Shown piece by piece: positions 10,310 to 22,043 of a DNA stretch of 64,000 nt; within the stretch, counting starts at the first letter, position 1, and each line of letters opens with the position of its first letter. A program made the translations under genes and the position numbers. Below the pieces are notes generated by a model. The model was not told the origin of the DNA. It saw only the letters and a list, made by a program, of their open reading frames with translations, and ran no database searches. Location: the NCBI GenBank assembly GCA_907164885.2, contig OU015501.1, forward strand, positions 24,499,591-24,563,590, written 5' to 3'. Origin of the DNA: Dolomedes plantarius. Taxonomy: Eukaryota > Arthropoda > Arachnida > Araneae > Dolomedidae.

Positions 10310-11839
10310 ATGGCCGCCAACATGGATCCGTGGACTAAAGAAGAAATTTTAAATTATTTCATTGACGAAGTTACAATTCGTGAAATCTGTGGAACCACAG
10401 TCATGACTATTTCAAGAACAGGACGTTAAAGCGGTTGACTTTTAAAGAGATAGGGGAGATAATGAGTGAGAAATGGCCTCATTACCAATCTTCTTTTACT
10501 AGCGGTAAGTAAGATTTTGCATGTCTTTTGTACATTTCTTATCCGTAACAACTTAATAATTATTTATAGTATTGCCACGTTTGATATAATTTCAAAATAA
10601 TTCTATTTAATTGTGGTTCTTTCGGAACTTTTCGGATCATTGATATGGATTCATATCAATTGTCGTTTTTATCGCCAAACTTCGCCAATGTTTGTCAACA
10701 GAAATAATCTTCGTGCATAGGATATTGCACTGAAACAAGTTACAAATTTTTTTTTCTGTATTCGGAAAACAATCAATCAGAATTTTTAATCATGTAGTAA
10801 TAACTTCTTATTTAACAAAGTTAATTGTATTGAAAGCCATTAATAGTCTACCCTGCTTTACCATTATTGTTCAATAATGCAAGAGATATTTTTAATGCTA
10901 AGATTTTAAGTATTGTGGTTGCATTGATTTACTGTACTGACACTAGTATTTATCGTAAGCTAAATTTACGAACTTATGGATCACTTATGATAGTAAACAT
11001 TCAGTTTACATGCAACCGAATAACAACAATAATAACACTTACATTTTTGTTTAAATTTTTGAACAAAAATAAATAAATTTCATTTTGTGTTTAAAGTTTT
11101 GTTAAAGAAATAAAACATTCTTAAAATTTGAGAGTTTTATAGTTTGTGTTTTGAAAGAGAAAAATGTTTAACTTAAAATTGTGTTACGAGTGCTTAAAAA
11201 AAAGAAAAAAAATATTTTATTTATAATTATATATATAAAATTAAGTACTATTTTATATTAGAATAAGTTTTATATTAGTTTTTATATAATGTGTAATATG
11301 TATTGGTGTTTAAGTTGTATTAAATCTGTAAATATTTATCATCAGCAATAAGTTGACAATTTTGAAAATACTGGATATATATCAAAATATCGGATATTTT
11401 CGATATTTTGGAACCCTGATCACAGCTCTCATTTTTTAATTTATTATTACATTTCAATATTTCATTTTAATGTCTATTTTTTACAGGATACAGAAAGTGA
11501 ATTTGGGGAATTTACCCAAGAATCGGTTACTGCAGTCAATGAAAATGCAGTAATGAATAGCCCCCAGACCAATAAAAGGAAAGTGATGGAAACTTCATTA
11601 ATTCCCCCTAAAAAAAGGGGGAAAGTGTGGATAAGCAAATATCCAGCACGTTGGAGCAAGTCAAGAAATTAATGGCATCTATAAATGAGGATAAAGACAA
11701 TGTCGATGATGACTTTTTTAATTATCTGAGATGTACATTTAAAAGTTTAAAAGATGTAAACTTAAAAGAAAAGGCAAGAGTTGAAATTCAAGGTGTTATC
11801 AATAAATATTGCATGGCAGACTTGAATAATAATAAATAA
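10310..11839 (+). pseudogene. Harbinger MADF/SANT-like DNA-binding protein, two exons, frameshifted
   Basis: Exon 1 (10310-10504) starts MAANMDPWTKEEILNYF and then, one frame over, reads RLTFKEIGEIMSEKWPHY before a GTAAGT donor. Exon 2 begins after a polypyrimidine-AG at 11486 with DTESEFGEF. It continues through a lysine-rich PPKKRGK segment, where a frameshift in a G/A run occurs. It ends with NYLRCTFKSLKDVNLKEKAR, similar to a BESS motif that often pairs with MADF domains, and stops at 11839. The family role is to bind the element's ends and bring the nuclease into the nucleus. At least two frameshifts make this copy non-functional. Confidence 0.62.
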
Positions 11840-12497
11840 TTTTTTAAATAAATTTTTTACTTCATGTTTCATTTCATTGATTTCATTGACCATAATTTAA
11901 TTTTACAAATAGCTGGTATGTTGCATATAACTGGTATTTATAGGTATTTTGGCATTTGAAAAATATATAGCAGTAGTATACAGCTCAGATTCAAAAAATT
12001 ATAATAATTGAAAAAAAGTAATAAGAAAGAAATTATTTTCCATTTATTTATTTATGATACTATTCAAAAATTTATTGATATATCTGAGAGTTAACCTTTT
12101 CGTAGATGTCCATTTTTTTAATATTGTGTTAGTATTTTATGTAATGTAATTATTCTAATATTTTGAATATGAACTGTACTAAAATCTGAATGTAATTTAT
12201 CTGAATTTTTTTTATTTCACACTTTTTTGTGCTAGAAACTAATCTTTCCATTTGTACCACAAAAGATCAGATCCATATGGGTAACCCAATTTATATGGGT
12301 ACAGAAAAAAGAAATCAAATTATTTTGGTACTTGGCAAAGTTATGTTCTAACATAAAATATTAATGGTCGTTCTAACCCCTCTTTTGAGACTAAGTTTTC
12401 GTATGCTGTTTTCATAATTGAAACCAGTGTAGTTATTATTTACAAGTTATACAGAACAAAAAAATTTTCAATCTTAACTTTGAACAAGGTACATTTA

Positions 12498-14347
12498 TTA
12501 AAAATTAAATTCAATGTAAATTGCACATTTGCTCTTGTCATGGAACAGGTTCCACATTCTATTGAAGTCAGCAGCTAATGCTTTCCATTCAGTTTCATTA
12601 CTGGGGCAATTTAGATAATCATCTTTTAAAACTGTAAAAATTGCCTTGCATACTAGTGGCAAGATTCCAGAAATGGTGTTTTGAGCAATGCGAAAGTGAA
12701 AACTTAATGATTGCTGCGTTTCACCTGAAAAATAAAGATAAATACTGTCAGTAAAGAATCAGACACAGGTAATGCTTAAAAGAAAAACATTTTAGCAATT
12801 CTCTTTTAATGATCCATAGGTGTATTTTTTCATCTAAAGATCTGTCTTAGTAATTTTGTTCAAAACAGAATAGTACAGAAAACATAAACAATAAAACATC
12901 AGTTTCTAATGTGCCTAACAAGCCAAATCTAACATCTAATTACAGTAGGCTCTCTGTAATCGACACAGCTTGGGACCAATGCTAGTGTGGATTATAGGTC
13001 ATTCTATTGTTTATGTTTTGAAAATTGTAAGTAAAACCAATCAACAGTTTTTTTTACAATTAATGACAAATTAAAATAACAGAAATATTATAATAAATAT
13101 TGTACAATGATTTTATTTGAATTTATTTAAATATACAATTAATGATTTAGAAAAAAATGTCACAATATATATTTTTACATGCTATCTATTGAATTGTCAA
13201 TGATTGGCATTGAAACTTAACATCAAATTTCAATGTTTACATCTGTTATGATGTGTGGATTATAGGTGCTTGCGAATTAAAGAGAGTCTACTATATTATA
13301 TTAATTAACTATCAAATATAATATTTTAAATTTTTGCACAGTAAGCACCCACATAATAAAATGTTTATTTTAATGCAAATACATTTCTCAATTTCATGAT
13401 TATAGATTTTGTGTGACCAACTTGGTCACTTCTGGGGTAATTATCGATCAGCAACAAATTTGATTAAAATAGATTGCCATAATATATATTATATAAATCA
13501 AAGTATTAAAACCGAAATACACTAGAATATGTAAAAGTACATGTGTATGTTAGTATCGACCATATTTATACTACCTAAAATAATTAATCCTACTTATACT
13601 TTATTGTATGCAACTGTGTTTATATTCTACAGTCCTGCCCATCATATTCATTAAATCATGATAATGATGATCTTGTACTAGTCTTTAATATCAATATTAA
13701 GATTAAAAAAAAAGCAATGTTTATAAAAAGTCTATATCTTTACCTGTAGCTAAATATCTAAGAGTGAGAGCCAAACGTTCACCAGGAGGAATACTGTCTC
13801 TCATTTGTGTATTTCTTTTTTGTATCAAAGGTGATACTTTTTCAAGCAAATACTCAAAAGATGCTGTATCCATCCTAATCCACCTTCTATAGCCTTCAGT
13901 ATCCTAGTATTAAAAAAATAAGATATGTTTAAATTTTCATAATTGTATTTCATGTATAGAAAATTTCTATGAGCAAGATATTACAGCAACCTTTTCAAAC
14001 ATTTCACTAAAACCAAACAGTTGGGGGAAAAAGAAATAATCCTCTTTTAGGGGACTTAAAGAAGGGTCAAATATTCTGCATAATAATTCTATAAATATTA
14101 TTTCTATAATAATTTATTAATTCTAGCAAAATTTGAAAGAAAATATCTTACCTGAAGTGCCAGTTCCCTCATCAAATTCTCATAACATCCTAGTTTATTT
14201 CTTTTTTTTTTCCCTTGTCCACCATTCCCTTGTCCAAATTTTTCTTTCAGATTTTTTTCTTCTTGCAATTAATGCTGCTGTAAGGCAAATTATTGTAGCA
14301 CATATCGTTTTTTTAGATGATATGCTCATAAAATTGGATGGAGCCAT
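12498..14347 (-). pseudogene. HARBI1-like Harbinger transposase, three exons, 3'-truncated
   Basis: Exon A (14347-14152) starts MAPSNFMSISS and contains IWTREWWTRE; after a frameshift in an A10 run it reads LGCYENLMRELALQ. Exon B (13903-13744) starts DTEGYRRWIRMDTASFEYLL and ends LALTLRYLATG. Exon C (12724-~12498) starts ETQQSLSFHFRIAQNTISGI and reaches EWKALAADFNRMWN. All junctions use GT-AG with consistent phase at B/C. HARBI1 relatives continue with an A-I-D-G-K-H block carrying the first catalytic acid, but here the frame stops (TAA at 12498) before any of the three DDE acids. The gene is therefore truncated as well as frameshifted. Confidence 0.8.
12943..13293. mobile_element. Pogo/Tigger-type MITE in a Harbinger intron
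   Basis: The ends are CAGTAGGCTCTCTGTAAT and, in reverse complement, (T)AGTAGACTCTCTTTAATT, flanked by TA. Each arm also carries GTGTGGATTATAGGT in direct orientation. 351 bp, non-coding, and nested within the intron between exons B and C of the HARBI1-like gene. Confidence 0.72.
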
Positions 14348-14568
14348 GATTTGAATAGGTTATGTCCGACTGAGCAATTGATTCGTAGTACATGCGCTAA
14401 GAAATTTGTATGCTATGCCTAAAGCCTAATGGTCGATAACAGGATTGGTACGGTAACCCGTCCGCTTCGGTTTGCGAATCCGTTTGTCAAACTCCAGCAA
14501 CCCTTCACAGACACTCCGCGAGGAGAAAAGCTTAAAGTTTCACCAAATTCTTCAGTGTGATACGGGTT

Positions 14569-15288
14569 TTAGAACGAAACCATGTTGTAAGATGCCGTGC
14601 TATAGGAGGGCAACCTATCTGGACTTTTTCCTCTTTTCACATCACATTGCATCACACCTTTTTTTGTATGTGGAGAGCAGTATCTATAATCCTATACTCT
14701 CAATACAGACTTGATTTTGCAACTGAATTTGAAAAAACATCTATAAACAAACTTTGGAAGTGATGATAACAATCAAATGATCAGTATTTGAATCCTTCTC
14801 AGCCTTCATGTTGTTAAAAAAATAATCTAATATTGTTAAAAGTAATAGAAATATCATTTGCAAGAGTAGTAAAATAAAATCAAAACTTTTATAATTAGAT
14901 AGGTCAAAATATTTGACTGTTTCCATCATTATACTCTCAACCACATTAATATGGATATAAATTTTTGATAAAACTATACTTACTTTTTTTTTAAATTACG
15001 CCCGGTGATGACTCTAAAACACACCACTCCCTCGACATTGGGGAGGAGGGAAAGTTGAGCACGTCTCTGGTAAAGAACTTAAAAACCAGGATTGTCCATG
15101 CCCTTGGAAGGACAGTTTTTAAAAACCTTCATGGGAGTCTCCAAATAAAGCTATGAGACTGCAAGGTAATGGCAAAGACTGTAGCAGATTTAGTATTAAA
15201 CAGGATGCACCACGAGGAGGCCTGCTACACTACAGCCCCCCCCCCCCCCCCAAAAAAAAAGGAGATAATGAAACAATATTACTCATAA
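14569..15288. other. hAT interior downstream of the transposase gene
   Basis: AT-rich, non-coding, with a 17-base C run followed by A9 at about 15236-15262. It would hold the transposase 3' UTR. Confidence 0.5.
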
Positions 15289-17721
15289 CTATCTAAATAT
15301 ATATTTTCTACGCATTTTTAAATTTACAAAATCATGAATAACATCATCAAACTCAAGTTTCACTGTTATTTCAGATTCAATATGTAATAAAGCAAGTGAT
15401 GAAAGTTTTTCTTGCAGAAGACTGTTTCGAACTGCCGATTTTATCCTCTTCAAAACAGAAAACGATCTTTCTCCTGAACAGTTTGTCACGGGTATAGTTA
15501 AAAAAATTCTTAAAGCAGTTTCAACACTTGGAAATGTTTCTTCAAATTTCTTAGCTTTGTTTAACATATGCAACAAAGTATCATTTTCTTGTATTATTGA
15601 TGAAAATTGTAGCAATTCATCAGAAAAAGTGTCTGCTAAGTCAGATGCATAGCATTTTTCTAAAAAGGCTGATTCTTCAAGTAGATTTGAAGAGCATTTT
15701 AAATTGATTAAACAAGCAAATTTTTGAGTTACTATTTCATATACCTCTTTCTGTTCATAAAGATGCAAAATTAGAGAGTCACACAAAGCATAGTGGCACA
15801 TAGATATATATTGTTCTCGTGCTGTTAATTGCACTTCAGGTGCATTAAGTGCACAAAGATCTTTACTCAGTGGTAATTTCTTTTTTCGAAAGTTTTCATA
15901 TTTGTGATTTTCACCACATAGTTCCTCTGCTAATTTTTCATATACAATAAAATTGTCACGGACAGTTTGTGTAAAATCAATCAATGATTGATATAAAGGG
16001 CCTACTTCAGATAAATTGAGATTTACTTTTTGAAGCTCAATACTTGTTTGATTTAGCCGTTGTAACACAGTATCCCATACGATTATATTCAATGCTGTTT
16101 CAAATTTTTTCATTTTTTTACATAAAGCTGCAGCTTCTGATTTCGTGGAAGCATTTTCTTCCTGACTAGTGGATAACATGTCCAGAACATGCATTAAACT
16201 TCTGTAATTTTTCTTCAAAGACTTGACTGCTGAAGCATCGGCACTCCATCGTGTAGGGCAGCAGCTTTTTATTGAAAAGTTTCCATCATCATTTTCTATT
16301 TGTTCTTTCAGTTTCTGCCAACGATGTGTGGAAACTGAAAAGAAATTATAAATATTCTGTACCAAGGAAAAAAACCTTAGAACGGTACTACAGGACTGTA
16401 CTGCATTGGCACCAACTATATTTAAAGAATGTGCTGAACAGGGTACAAACTCAGCCAGTGGATTTATAGCTTTTATTCGGGCTTGAAGCCCAGAATACTT
16501 TCCTGACATATTCGCAGCATTATCATAAGTTTGGCCACGACAGTCTTGAATGTCAATACCCAGTTCTTTAAGATTTGTTAGTACTGTTTCAGCTAAAGCT
16601 TCTGATCTATGGCTGTAGATTGGAAAAAATTTCAAAAAACGTTCCACTGGTTTCCCATCAATCACATACCGTAAAATAAAGCATAACTGATCAATATGGG
16701 TAATATCTGGTGTTGAATCGACAATTATTGAAAAGTACTTGGATGTTAAAACTTCACTAACAATATGCTTTAATACCCTTTTTGACATTATTGTTATAAA
16801 CTCATTAATAGCAGTTGATGATAAATAACTGACTTTTCCTGATCCCGGATTTCCATATTTTTCAAGATGGCTAGATAAAAATGAATCAAATTGAGCTATA
16901 AGCTCCATATATCCTAAGAAATTACCATTTAACTTAGAACCAATTGTTTCATTGCTTCCAAAAAAGGGCAAACCACGCTGTGATAAAAACTTTACTACAG
17001 CAACAACTCTTTTTAGAACAGCTTTCCAGTAATTTGACTCTTCATTACACTGATCCATCAATGATGAGTCAATTCTAGAGGCTACATCCATGCGTTGTGA
17101 CATCTGAAGAACAGCTTGTCTATGATGAATGGAGTTCTCATGCTCAGAGAGTCTTGTAGACGCATGCTTCCAGTCATTAAAGCCAGTTATTAACTCATTT
17201 GAAGAACCGTTTTTCATCATCAATTTGCACACCCAACAATATAAATTTTTTGTTGATGGTGACAAAACCAACCACTTTCGGAGAACTTTTTCAGAGTTTT
17301 GCTTTATGCGGTAAAAATGTCCTTCTGTCAATTTTCTTTTAACATTGCCAAATTGCCTCTCAGTCTCTGGCAGAATGTGTAAATTTTGATTTGGAGGCTT
17401 AGAAAGAAAGAAGTCAATCATTTTTTCGTCTATTTTCAACCATAGTGCAGGATCTCCTCCATAACAAATATGATCTTCTTCAATATTTCTGTCATTCTGC
17501 ACAAAATTTTCAGATGTGGGATTATCACAGGGGACAAAGCCATCCTGGGAAACATTAGAATGAATGTTGCTGTCATCGTTATCCTTCGATAACGATGAGG
17601 ATGATGCACAATTACTTTCAAAATACTTTGAAATAGATCCAGCCAATTTTTTTTGCTGATCTTCTCTTTGTTTTCTAAGTTTTCGTTTAACAGAGCCACA
17701 TAAATAATTCCTAACAGACAT
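15289..17721 (-). CDS. hAT transposase, ZMYM/TTF-finger type, uninterrupted
   Basis: An 810-codon frame without stops, beginning MSVRNYLCGSVKRKLR at an ATG. Residues 125-200 form a TTF-type zinc finger (Y-C-W-V-C at 161-165, then H186, H193 and H199/200). Residues 200-440 match DUF4371, a hAT RNase-H-fold region, with candidate catalytic acids D335 (SIIVDST) and D400 (GQTYDNAANM) and the CSAH motif at 428-431. Residues 488-493 give CPTRWS. The tail from 744 (PVTNCSGERSFSVLKR) is the hAT dimerisation domain. Length and order are those of complete ZMYM1/6-like transposases. It should cut the CAG...CTG ends of its own element. It is the one transposase in the window that looks potentially active; a domesticated role is less likely because it lies between matching TIRs and TSDs. 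Confidence 0.88.
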   Translation of the reverse strand: MSVRNYLCGSVKRKLRKQREDQQKKLAGSISKYFESNCASSSSLSKDNDDSNIHSNVSQDGFVPCDNPTSENFVQNDRNIEEDHICYGGDPALWLKIDEKMIDFFLSKPPNQNLHILPETERQFGNVKRKLTEGHFYRIKQNSEKVLRKWLVLSPSTKNLYCWVCKLMMKNGSSNELITGFNDWKHASTRLSEHENSIHHRQAVLQMSQRMDVASRIDSSLMDQCNEESNYWKAVLKRVVAVVKFLSQRGLPFFGSNETIGSKLNGNFLGYMELIAQFDSFLSSHLEKYGNPGSGKVSYLSSTAINEFITIMSKRVLKHIVSEVLTSKYFSIIVDSTPDITHIDQLCFILRYVIDGKPVERFLKFFPIYSHRSEALAETVLTNLKELGIDIQDCRGQTYDNAANMSGKYSGLQARIKAINPLAEFVPCSAHSLNIVGANAVQSCSTVLRFFSLVQNIYNFFSVSTHRWQKLKEQIENDDGNFSIKSCCPTRWSADASAVKSLKKNYRSLMHVLDMLSTSQEENASTKSEAAALCKKMKKFETALNIIVWDTVLQRLNQTSIELQKVNLNLSEVGPLYQSLIDFTQTVRDNFIVYEKLAEELCGENHKYENFRKKKLPLSKDLCALNAPEVQLTAREQYISMCHYALCDSLILHLYEQKEVYEIVTQKFACLINLKCSSNLLEESAFLEKCYASDLADTFSDELLQFSSIIQENDTLLHMLNKAKKFEETFPSVETALRIFLTIPVTNCSGERSFSVLKRIKSAVRNSLLQEKLSSLALLHIESEITVKLEFDDVIHDFVNLKMRRKYIFR

Positions 17722-18004
17722 TCTGAAATTTCTGAATCTCTACAAAAACACTAGAAAATTTACTGCATCTAACATTAACTAAAATCACATGGTAATCTTC
17801 AAGATAAAACATATAAGCATTGCCAGATTCTTCTAATCCATGTTTTTCACTAGTATGAAAAACCATGGAGATAACACAACACTCAAAATCCACTGCTGTA
17901 AAAGTTAACCAATCAGAAAGAAATATTCAAATTCAGAGGGTGGAGTTTCAAATTGCATATTTGATTGGGAAGAAAAGGAAGTTTAGACGTGATCAAACCT
18001 CTGA

Positions 18005-18036
18005 TGACGTCACATACGCAACTATTAATGACGTCA
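18005..18036. promoter_or_regulatory. Two perfect CRE-like TGACGTCA sites
   Basis: TGACGTCA occurs at 18005-18012 and 18029-18036, about 285-315 bp upstream of the hAT transposase start and inside the element. Each is the full palindromic CREB/ATF site. Their role as a promoter element is inference from sequence and position only. Confidence 0.5.
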
Positions 18037-18194
18037 TTGAGACAGAAATTACGGAAACCGTTTTTAATTTGAGTACGTATAAGAAATCGTCAAAAATATG
18101 TACATCTTAATTCTAAATTAGGGGGCCCCAAAAATTTGGGGGCCCTGGGCAAGTGCCCCACTTGCCCATGCGGAAATCTGGGCCTGCACACGTC

Positions 18195-19699
18195 AGCACA
18201 CATCACTGTACAACGGCTTATTAACTACTAATAACAAACGGAATACAATTTTTCCATCTTGATATTTCTTTTTTCCCCCGTGGAATTCTGCATCCTACTC
18301 GTTACGAATTGTATGACCCTGAAGAGGGCCTTTTTTTTTCTCTTTTGTTGAGGGCCACTTAACTTATTCCTGTCATCTTGCCTCGTATCTTTAAACTTAA
18401 CTTATTAATTTTTATTCTCTTTTACTTGATAACTACTTAAGCTTAAATTTCCCCCACCCTTTAATTATTGAAGGTTTAACTTTAATTTACTATTAATTTT
18501 TATTGAAGTAATCTCACTCTTAATTACCTTATTAGCCTTTAAACTTTAACTACTGAGCACACTATCATTGATTACTTAACATCTTGCGTACTGGAGATAA
18601 AACCACATGGCCAAGGAACTCCAATCATCTCAATATTCTGCTCTGGAATACAATTTCATCTTGATTCTTCGAGATCAACACCTACACTCTGGCGATACAA
18701 AAGATTTTCAACGAACAACATAAAAGCATAACGACTTCATAATGGGTTCATAACGGCTCGACAGAACTCCAGGTGTGTGGGAGAAAGAAAAAGAGTTCCC
18801 GTGGTCTAATAAGTGATAGGCATTGGCTGCACCACGAAATATTCAAACTCGGGCCGTTGCAACTTTTAAATTTATTTAGTTTTAATAAAATGTTTATTAG
18901 AATCTAAATATGCAAAATTCAAAAAACAGATAAGAAAACTTAAGGTTTCATTTTATACAAAGTTCTATCCTCAGCAAAATATAATAAAAGAAAATTATAT
19001 TAAAATTATATTAATCAATGAGAAAAAAAATTAGCAACTTTTACAAAAAGTAACTTCACTAGGTAGTACTTTGTTTTTGTCAACTGTCATTTTTTTTGGT
19101 TCATAGTTATACAAATACACAATTTTAAGGTATTCATCTCAATCCTCATACTAGGTTAAAATGAGCATTATTTAAAAGGTAAAGTATTCGAGGTATTGCA
19201 TAGTTAAATTACTATCTTTTTTTTCAATTTGGGGCGATACAAATATAAAATTTTAAGTTACCTTAAATTTTGCAGTCATGCAGAGAAAAATACAGTTTCA
19301 CAAATATTTTAGAATTTTCGTTTTAAGAAACACACAGAGAACAGTCGACAAGCAGTTGGTTAAATCACATTATAAATATAATAGTTAAATAAACATGATT
19401 CATACCAAATTTCTTAGTCCTGTTCGAAATTTCAAGACCCATAGCTAAGCAAAATTTGATTTCAGTTGTAGTTTGATTAATTTCAAACACGATATTATAT
19501 CAGGTTAGCAACAAGCTTGTGCATTGCAATATTTAGCATTAGGGACTGCTAAGGCCAATGACTTTTTCTAACACTTTAATTTTGTTTACACATAAAAAAA
19601 ACAAATGTAAAGTCCTAGAAACTAGGATTAACCACTTTTTTATAAAATGGAAACAAACTGAAATCAATTTTGTGCTTATGAAAATAATAGTTTCATATA
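18195..19699. other. Non-coding spacer
   Basis: AT-rich with several T/A homopolymer runs. No gene, paired terminal repeat or known family recognised. Confidence 0.5.
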
Positions 19700-21923
19700 C
19701 AGGGGTACCTCCGAAAAGCGGACAGTCACGGGACCAAAAGTTTTGTCCTTTATTAGGAGGTGTCCGTTATTGGGGAGGACAACCTTTTTATAAAAAAAGT
19801 TTTTGCACTTCTGTTTGACATTTGATTGAAAATTACGGCTACAATTGTAATGAAAAAGGAAAATTAATTACGTAAGAAAAGAATAACTATTTACTACGTT
19901 ACCTTTCAATTGTGTGCTAATCCTTTTATCTTGCATTAAATAATCTCAAAATACAATGTATAGGAGCTAATTTTTTTAATATTACTACTGAAAAAAATCT
20001 GTTAATAGAATTTGATTGCTCTTTTTTACAGAGAAAACCTGTTTTTCAAGGTGAATCTTCATAGGATTTAGCTTTGCTAGTCCCTCCGAATCTTCATTGT
20101 TAAGAAAGAACTGTTTTATTGTTCGCTGTATTTCAGTGCTTCCGAATAATCTTTGATTTTGCAGTCTTCCACTGGCGATTTCTCGTCATCATCCTCAGAA
20201 AGAGCCAGTGCTTCAGTGGTGTCCCGATGAATGAAATTGGAAACATGCAGGTTTTCTTCCTCAATGAATAAATCGTCGTTGACATACTGTTCAACGCTGA
20301 CATTTGAATCTAAATTGGCTACTAGATCCGCAAGTTCTTTTTCGCTTTTTTCAGTAGTACTGTCAGTTGCCACTTCACATGTACTCAAAAATCCCGCCTT
20401 CTTAAAACATTTTAGAACGCACCCAGGTTCCACCTTTTCAAGAGCTGACGTAGTCCAGGAAATTGCATCCAAAACAGATACCGATTTTGCCAACTCTTAG
20501 CTGGATTTGCAACAGATAATCTGTGAAAGCATATGTCTCAGAAGCAGCTTTCTGTATCGTACTTTAAAGCTGCGGATAATTCCCTGATCAAATGGCTGTA
20601 AGAAAACTAAATTAGCATTTTTGAGCTTTAAATCATTAGGATGAGAAGTAGCATTGTCCATGAACAGAATGATTTTTCTCTTTTTTTTCATTTTGTAGTC
20701 TAACTCCACCAACCAATCGCTCATTACTTCAGTGGGCATCCACGCTTTCTTATTTGACTTCGTACATCAATGTTCTTGAAACATCTAGGCTTCTTAGCTT
20801 TTCCAATAACAACTGGAGTTTCGAAGTCTCCCAGCATGTTGCAACACAGCAAAAGAGTGAGACGCTCTTTCGAAATTTTCTCCCCTTAAAACATAAGGTC
20901 TTGTCCGGAAGTACGCGGTAAAAGAGGCCAGTCTCATCGGCATTGAAAATGTCTCTGTCATCATATCCTTTGCGTAAAGATTTAAGCTTTCCAATCCAAT
21001 CTGTTACTTCATTTGAATTTACACATTTTTCTTCGCCACAAATCTATTTAGAAGATACGTTGTGACGTGTCCGGAATTTTTTCAGTCATCCATTTGAGGT
21101 CTTAAAAGTTTCTAATCCCAAACTTTCAACGACTTTTCTGGATTTTTCTTGGAGCAAAACACCACTTACAGGAATGTTCTTTGCCTGAGCAGAACGGAAC
21201 CATTTCATCAACACTCCGTCAATTTCGCTTGTTTCTGTCTTACGAAACTTCAAAATTTTCAAATCTTCGTTTGAATTCAGGGCCCACATTTTTCGAATTC
21301 CTTCTTTATCTTCAAAAGTTCACTAATCTGCGTTTTACCAACGTGATCACATTCTACGCGAGGCTACGAACGCTCAGCTTTTCCTTTTCAGCAACTTCCA
21401 AAACGTCAATTTTTTCTTTCAAATTCAATCTCTCCCTTTTTGACACCATTTTAACACGATCTGAATCAGTTTGCACTGTCGCACTAAACTGAATGAGCAA
21501 ATAAAGTTTTAGCCTAACCAGTGACCAACGACCAAACCCCCAAAACAAGTTTCGTGCCTCTAAATTCCAAGAAACACGGGGAGTTTGGGAAGAATAGGAA
21601 GAAAGAAAGGGGGAGGGGGGCAGAAGAATGCCACTGTGCACATTTTAGGGTCGAATTCCATTGTGTCAAGCACGGGAGAAGTCAGTATAAGTTCATTGTA
21701 ATAATGCATAAGCATATATTTTTAGCTTGCTTGTTAGAATAATTTTGAAATGTTTACCAAAATAATTGAAAGTTTTTCAAAAATACCTGTCTGCTATTCG
21801 GAGTGTCCGCCATCCAGAGGGAATAACATTGATTGTACTATATAAAAGGACTGGGACTCGTAAAATGTCCGTTAACTAGAGGTGTCCACTATTCGGTAGT
21901 GTCCGTTAAGGGAGGCACCACTG
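19700..21923 (-). mobile_element. Tigger/pogo transposon, 2.2 kb, dead
   Basis: TIRs of the form CAGKGGTRCCTCC are flanked by TA (19698-19699, 21924-21925). Sub-terminal GTGTCCGTTA words occur in inverted orientation at both ends. It encodes a fragmented TIGD-like transposase on the minus strand. Confidence 0.87.
20116..21449 (-). pseudogene. TIGD4/6-like (Tigger) transposase, multiple frameshifts
   Basis: The start MVSKRERLNLKEKIDVLEVA at 21449 is the Psq/CENP-B-type helix-turn-helix. It is followed by a second CENP-B helix block (KNIPVSGVLLQEKSRKVV, near 21150). The first catalytic region lies near 20950, where one frame reads DIFNADETGLF. The second is at about 20660-20700 (KIILFMDNATSHPNDL), with FDQGIIRSFK downstream. 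The acidic C-terminal tail ends at 20116. The blocks are in the right order but fall in at least four frame segments (20116-20493, 20497-20739, 20794-20994, 21086-21449), so no product is possible. Confidence 0.83.
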
Positions 21924-22043
21924 TATATATCATAGCTGCACTTTTTTACAGCTTGAAAAAAAAAGTTTATTCTGGGCAAGCATTCATTTATATACTGACA
22001 AAATTTATCATTATTATTAATATAAAAATCATACTGATACATA

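Larger units (their letters stand above)
10046..14568. mobile_element. PIF/Harbinger transposon, 4.5 kb, two-gene layout, decayed
   Basis: The ends share CCCGTATCACACTRAAGA as an inverted repeat, with TTA next to both (10043-10045 and 14569-14571). Inside, two convergent genes match the standard Harbinger pair: a MYB/SANT or MADF-like DNA-binding protein on the plus strand and a HARBI1-like nuclease on the minus strand. Both are broken, and the nuclease lacks its catalytic half. It sits inside the 8661-18186 hAT. Confidence 0.75.
8661..18186 (-). mobile_element. hAT transposon, 9.5 kb with nested insertions
   Basis: The left end starts CAGGGCCCGACTTTGACCC. The right end, read in reverse complement, starts CAGGCCCAGATTTCCGC. 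A perfect 8 bp duplication CACACGTC flanks both (8653-8660 and 18187-18194). Subtracting a nested Tigger MITE (~9283-10022) and a nested Harbinger (~10046-14568) leaves about 4.3 kb, a normal length for an autonomous hAT. The sub-terminal regions share GGGGGCCCTGGGCAA-type words. It carries an uninterrupted transposase gene on the minus strand. Confidence 0.88.

Noticed and set aside
21181..21492. 103-codon plus-strand frame
   Set aside because: It lies antisense to the Tigger transposase helix-turn-helix; a shadow of that gene.
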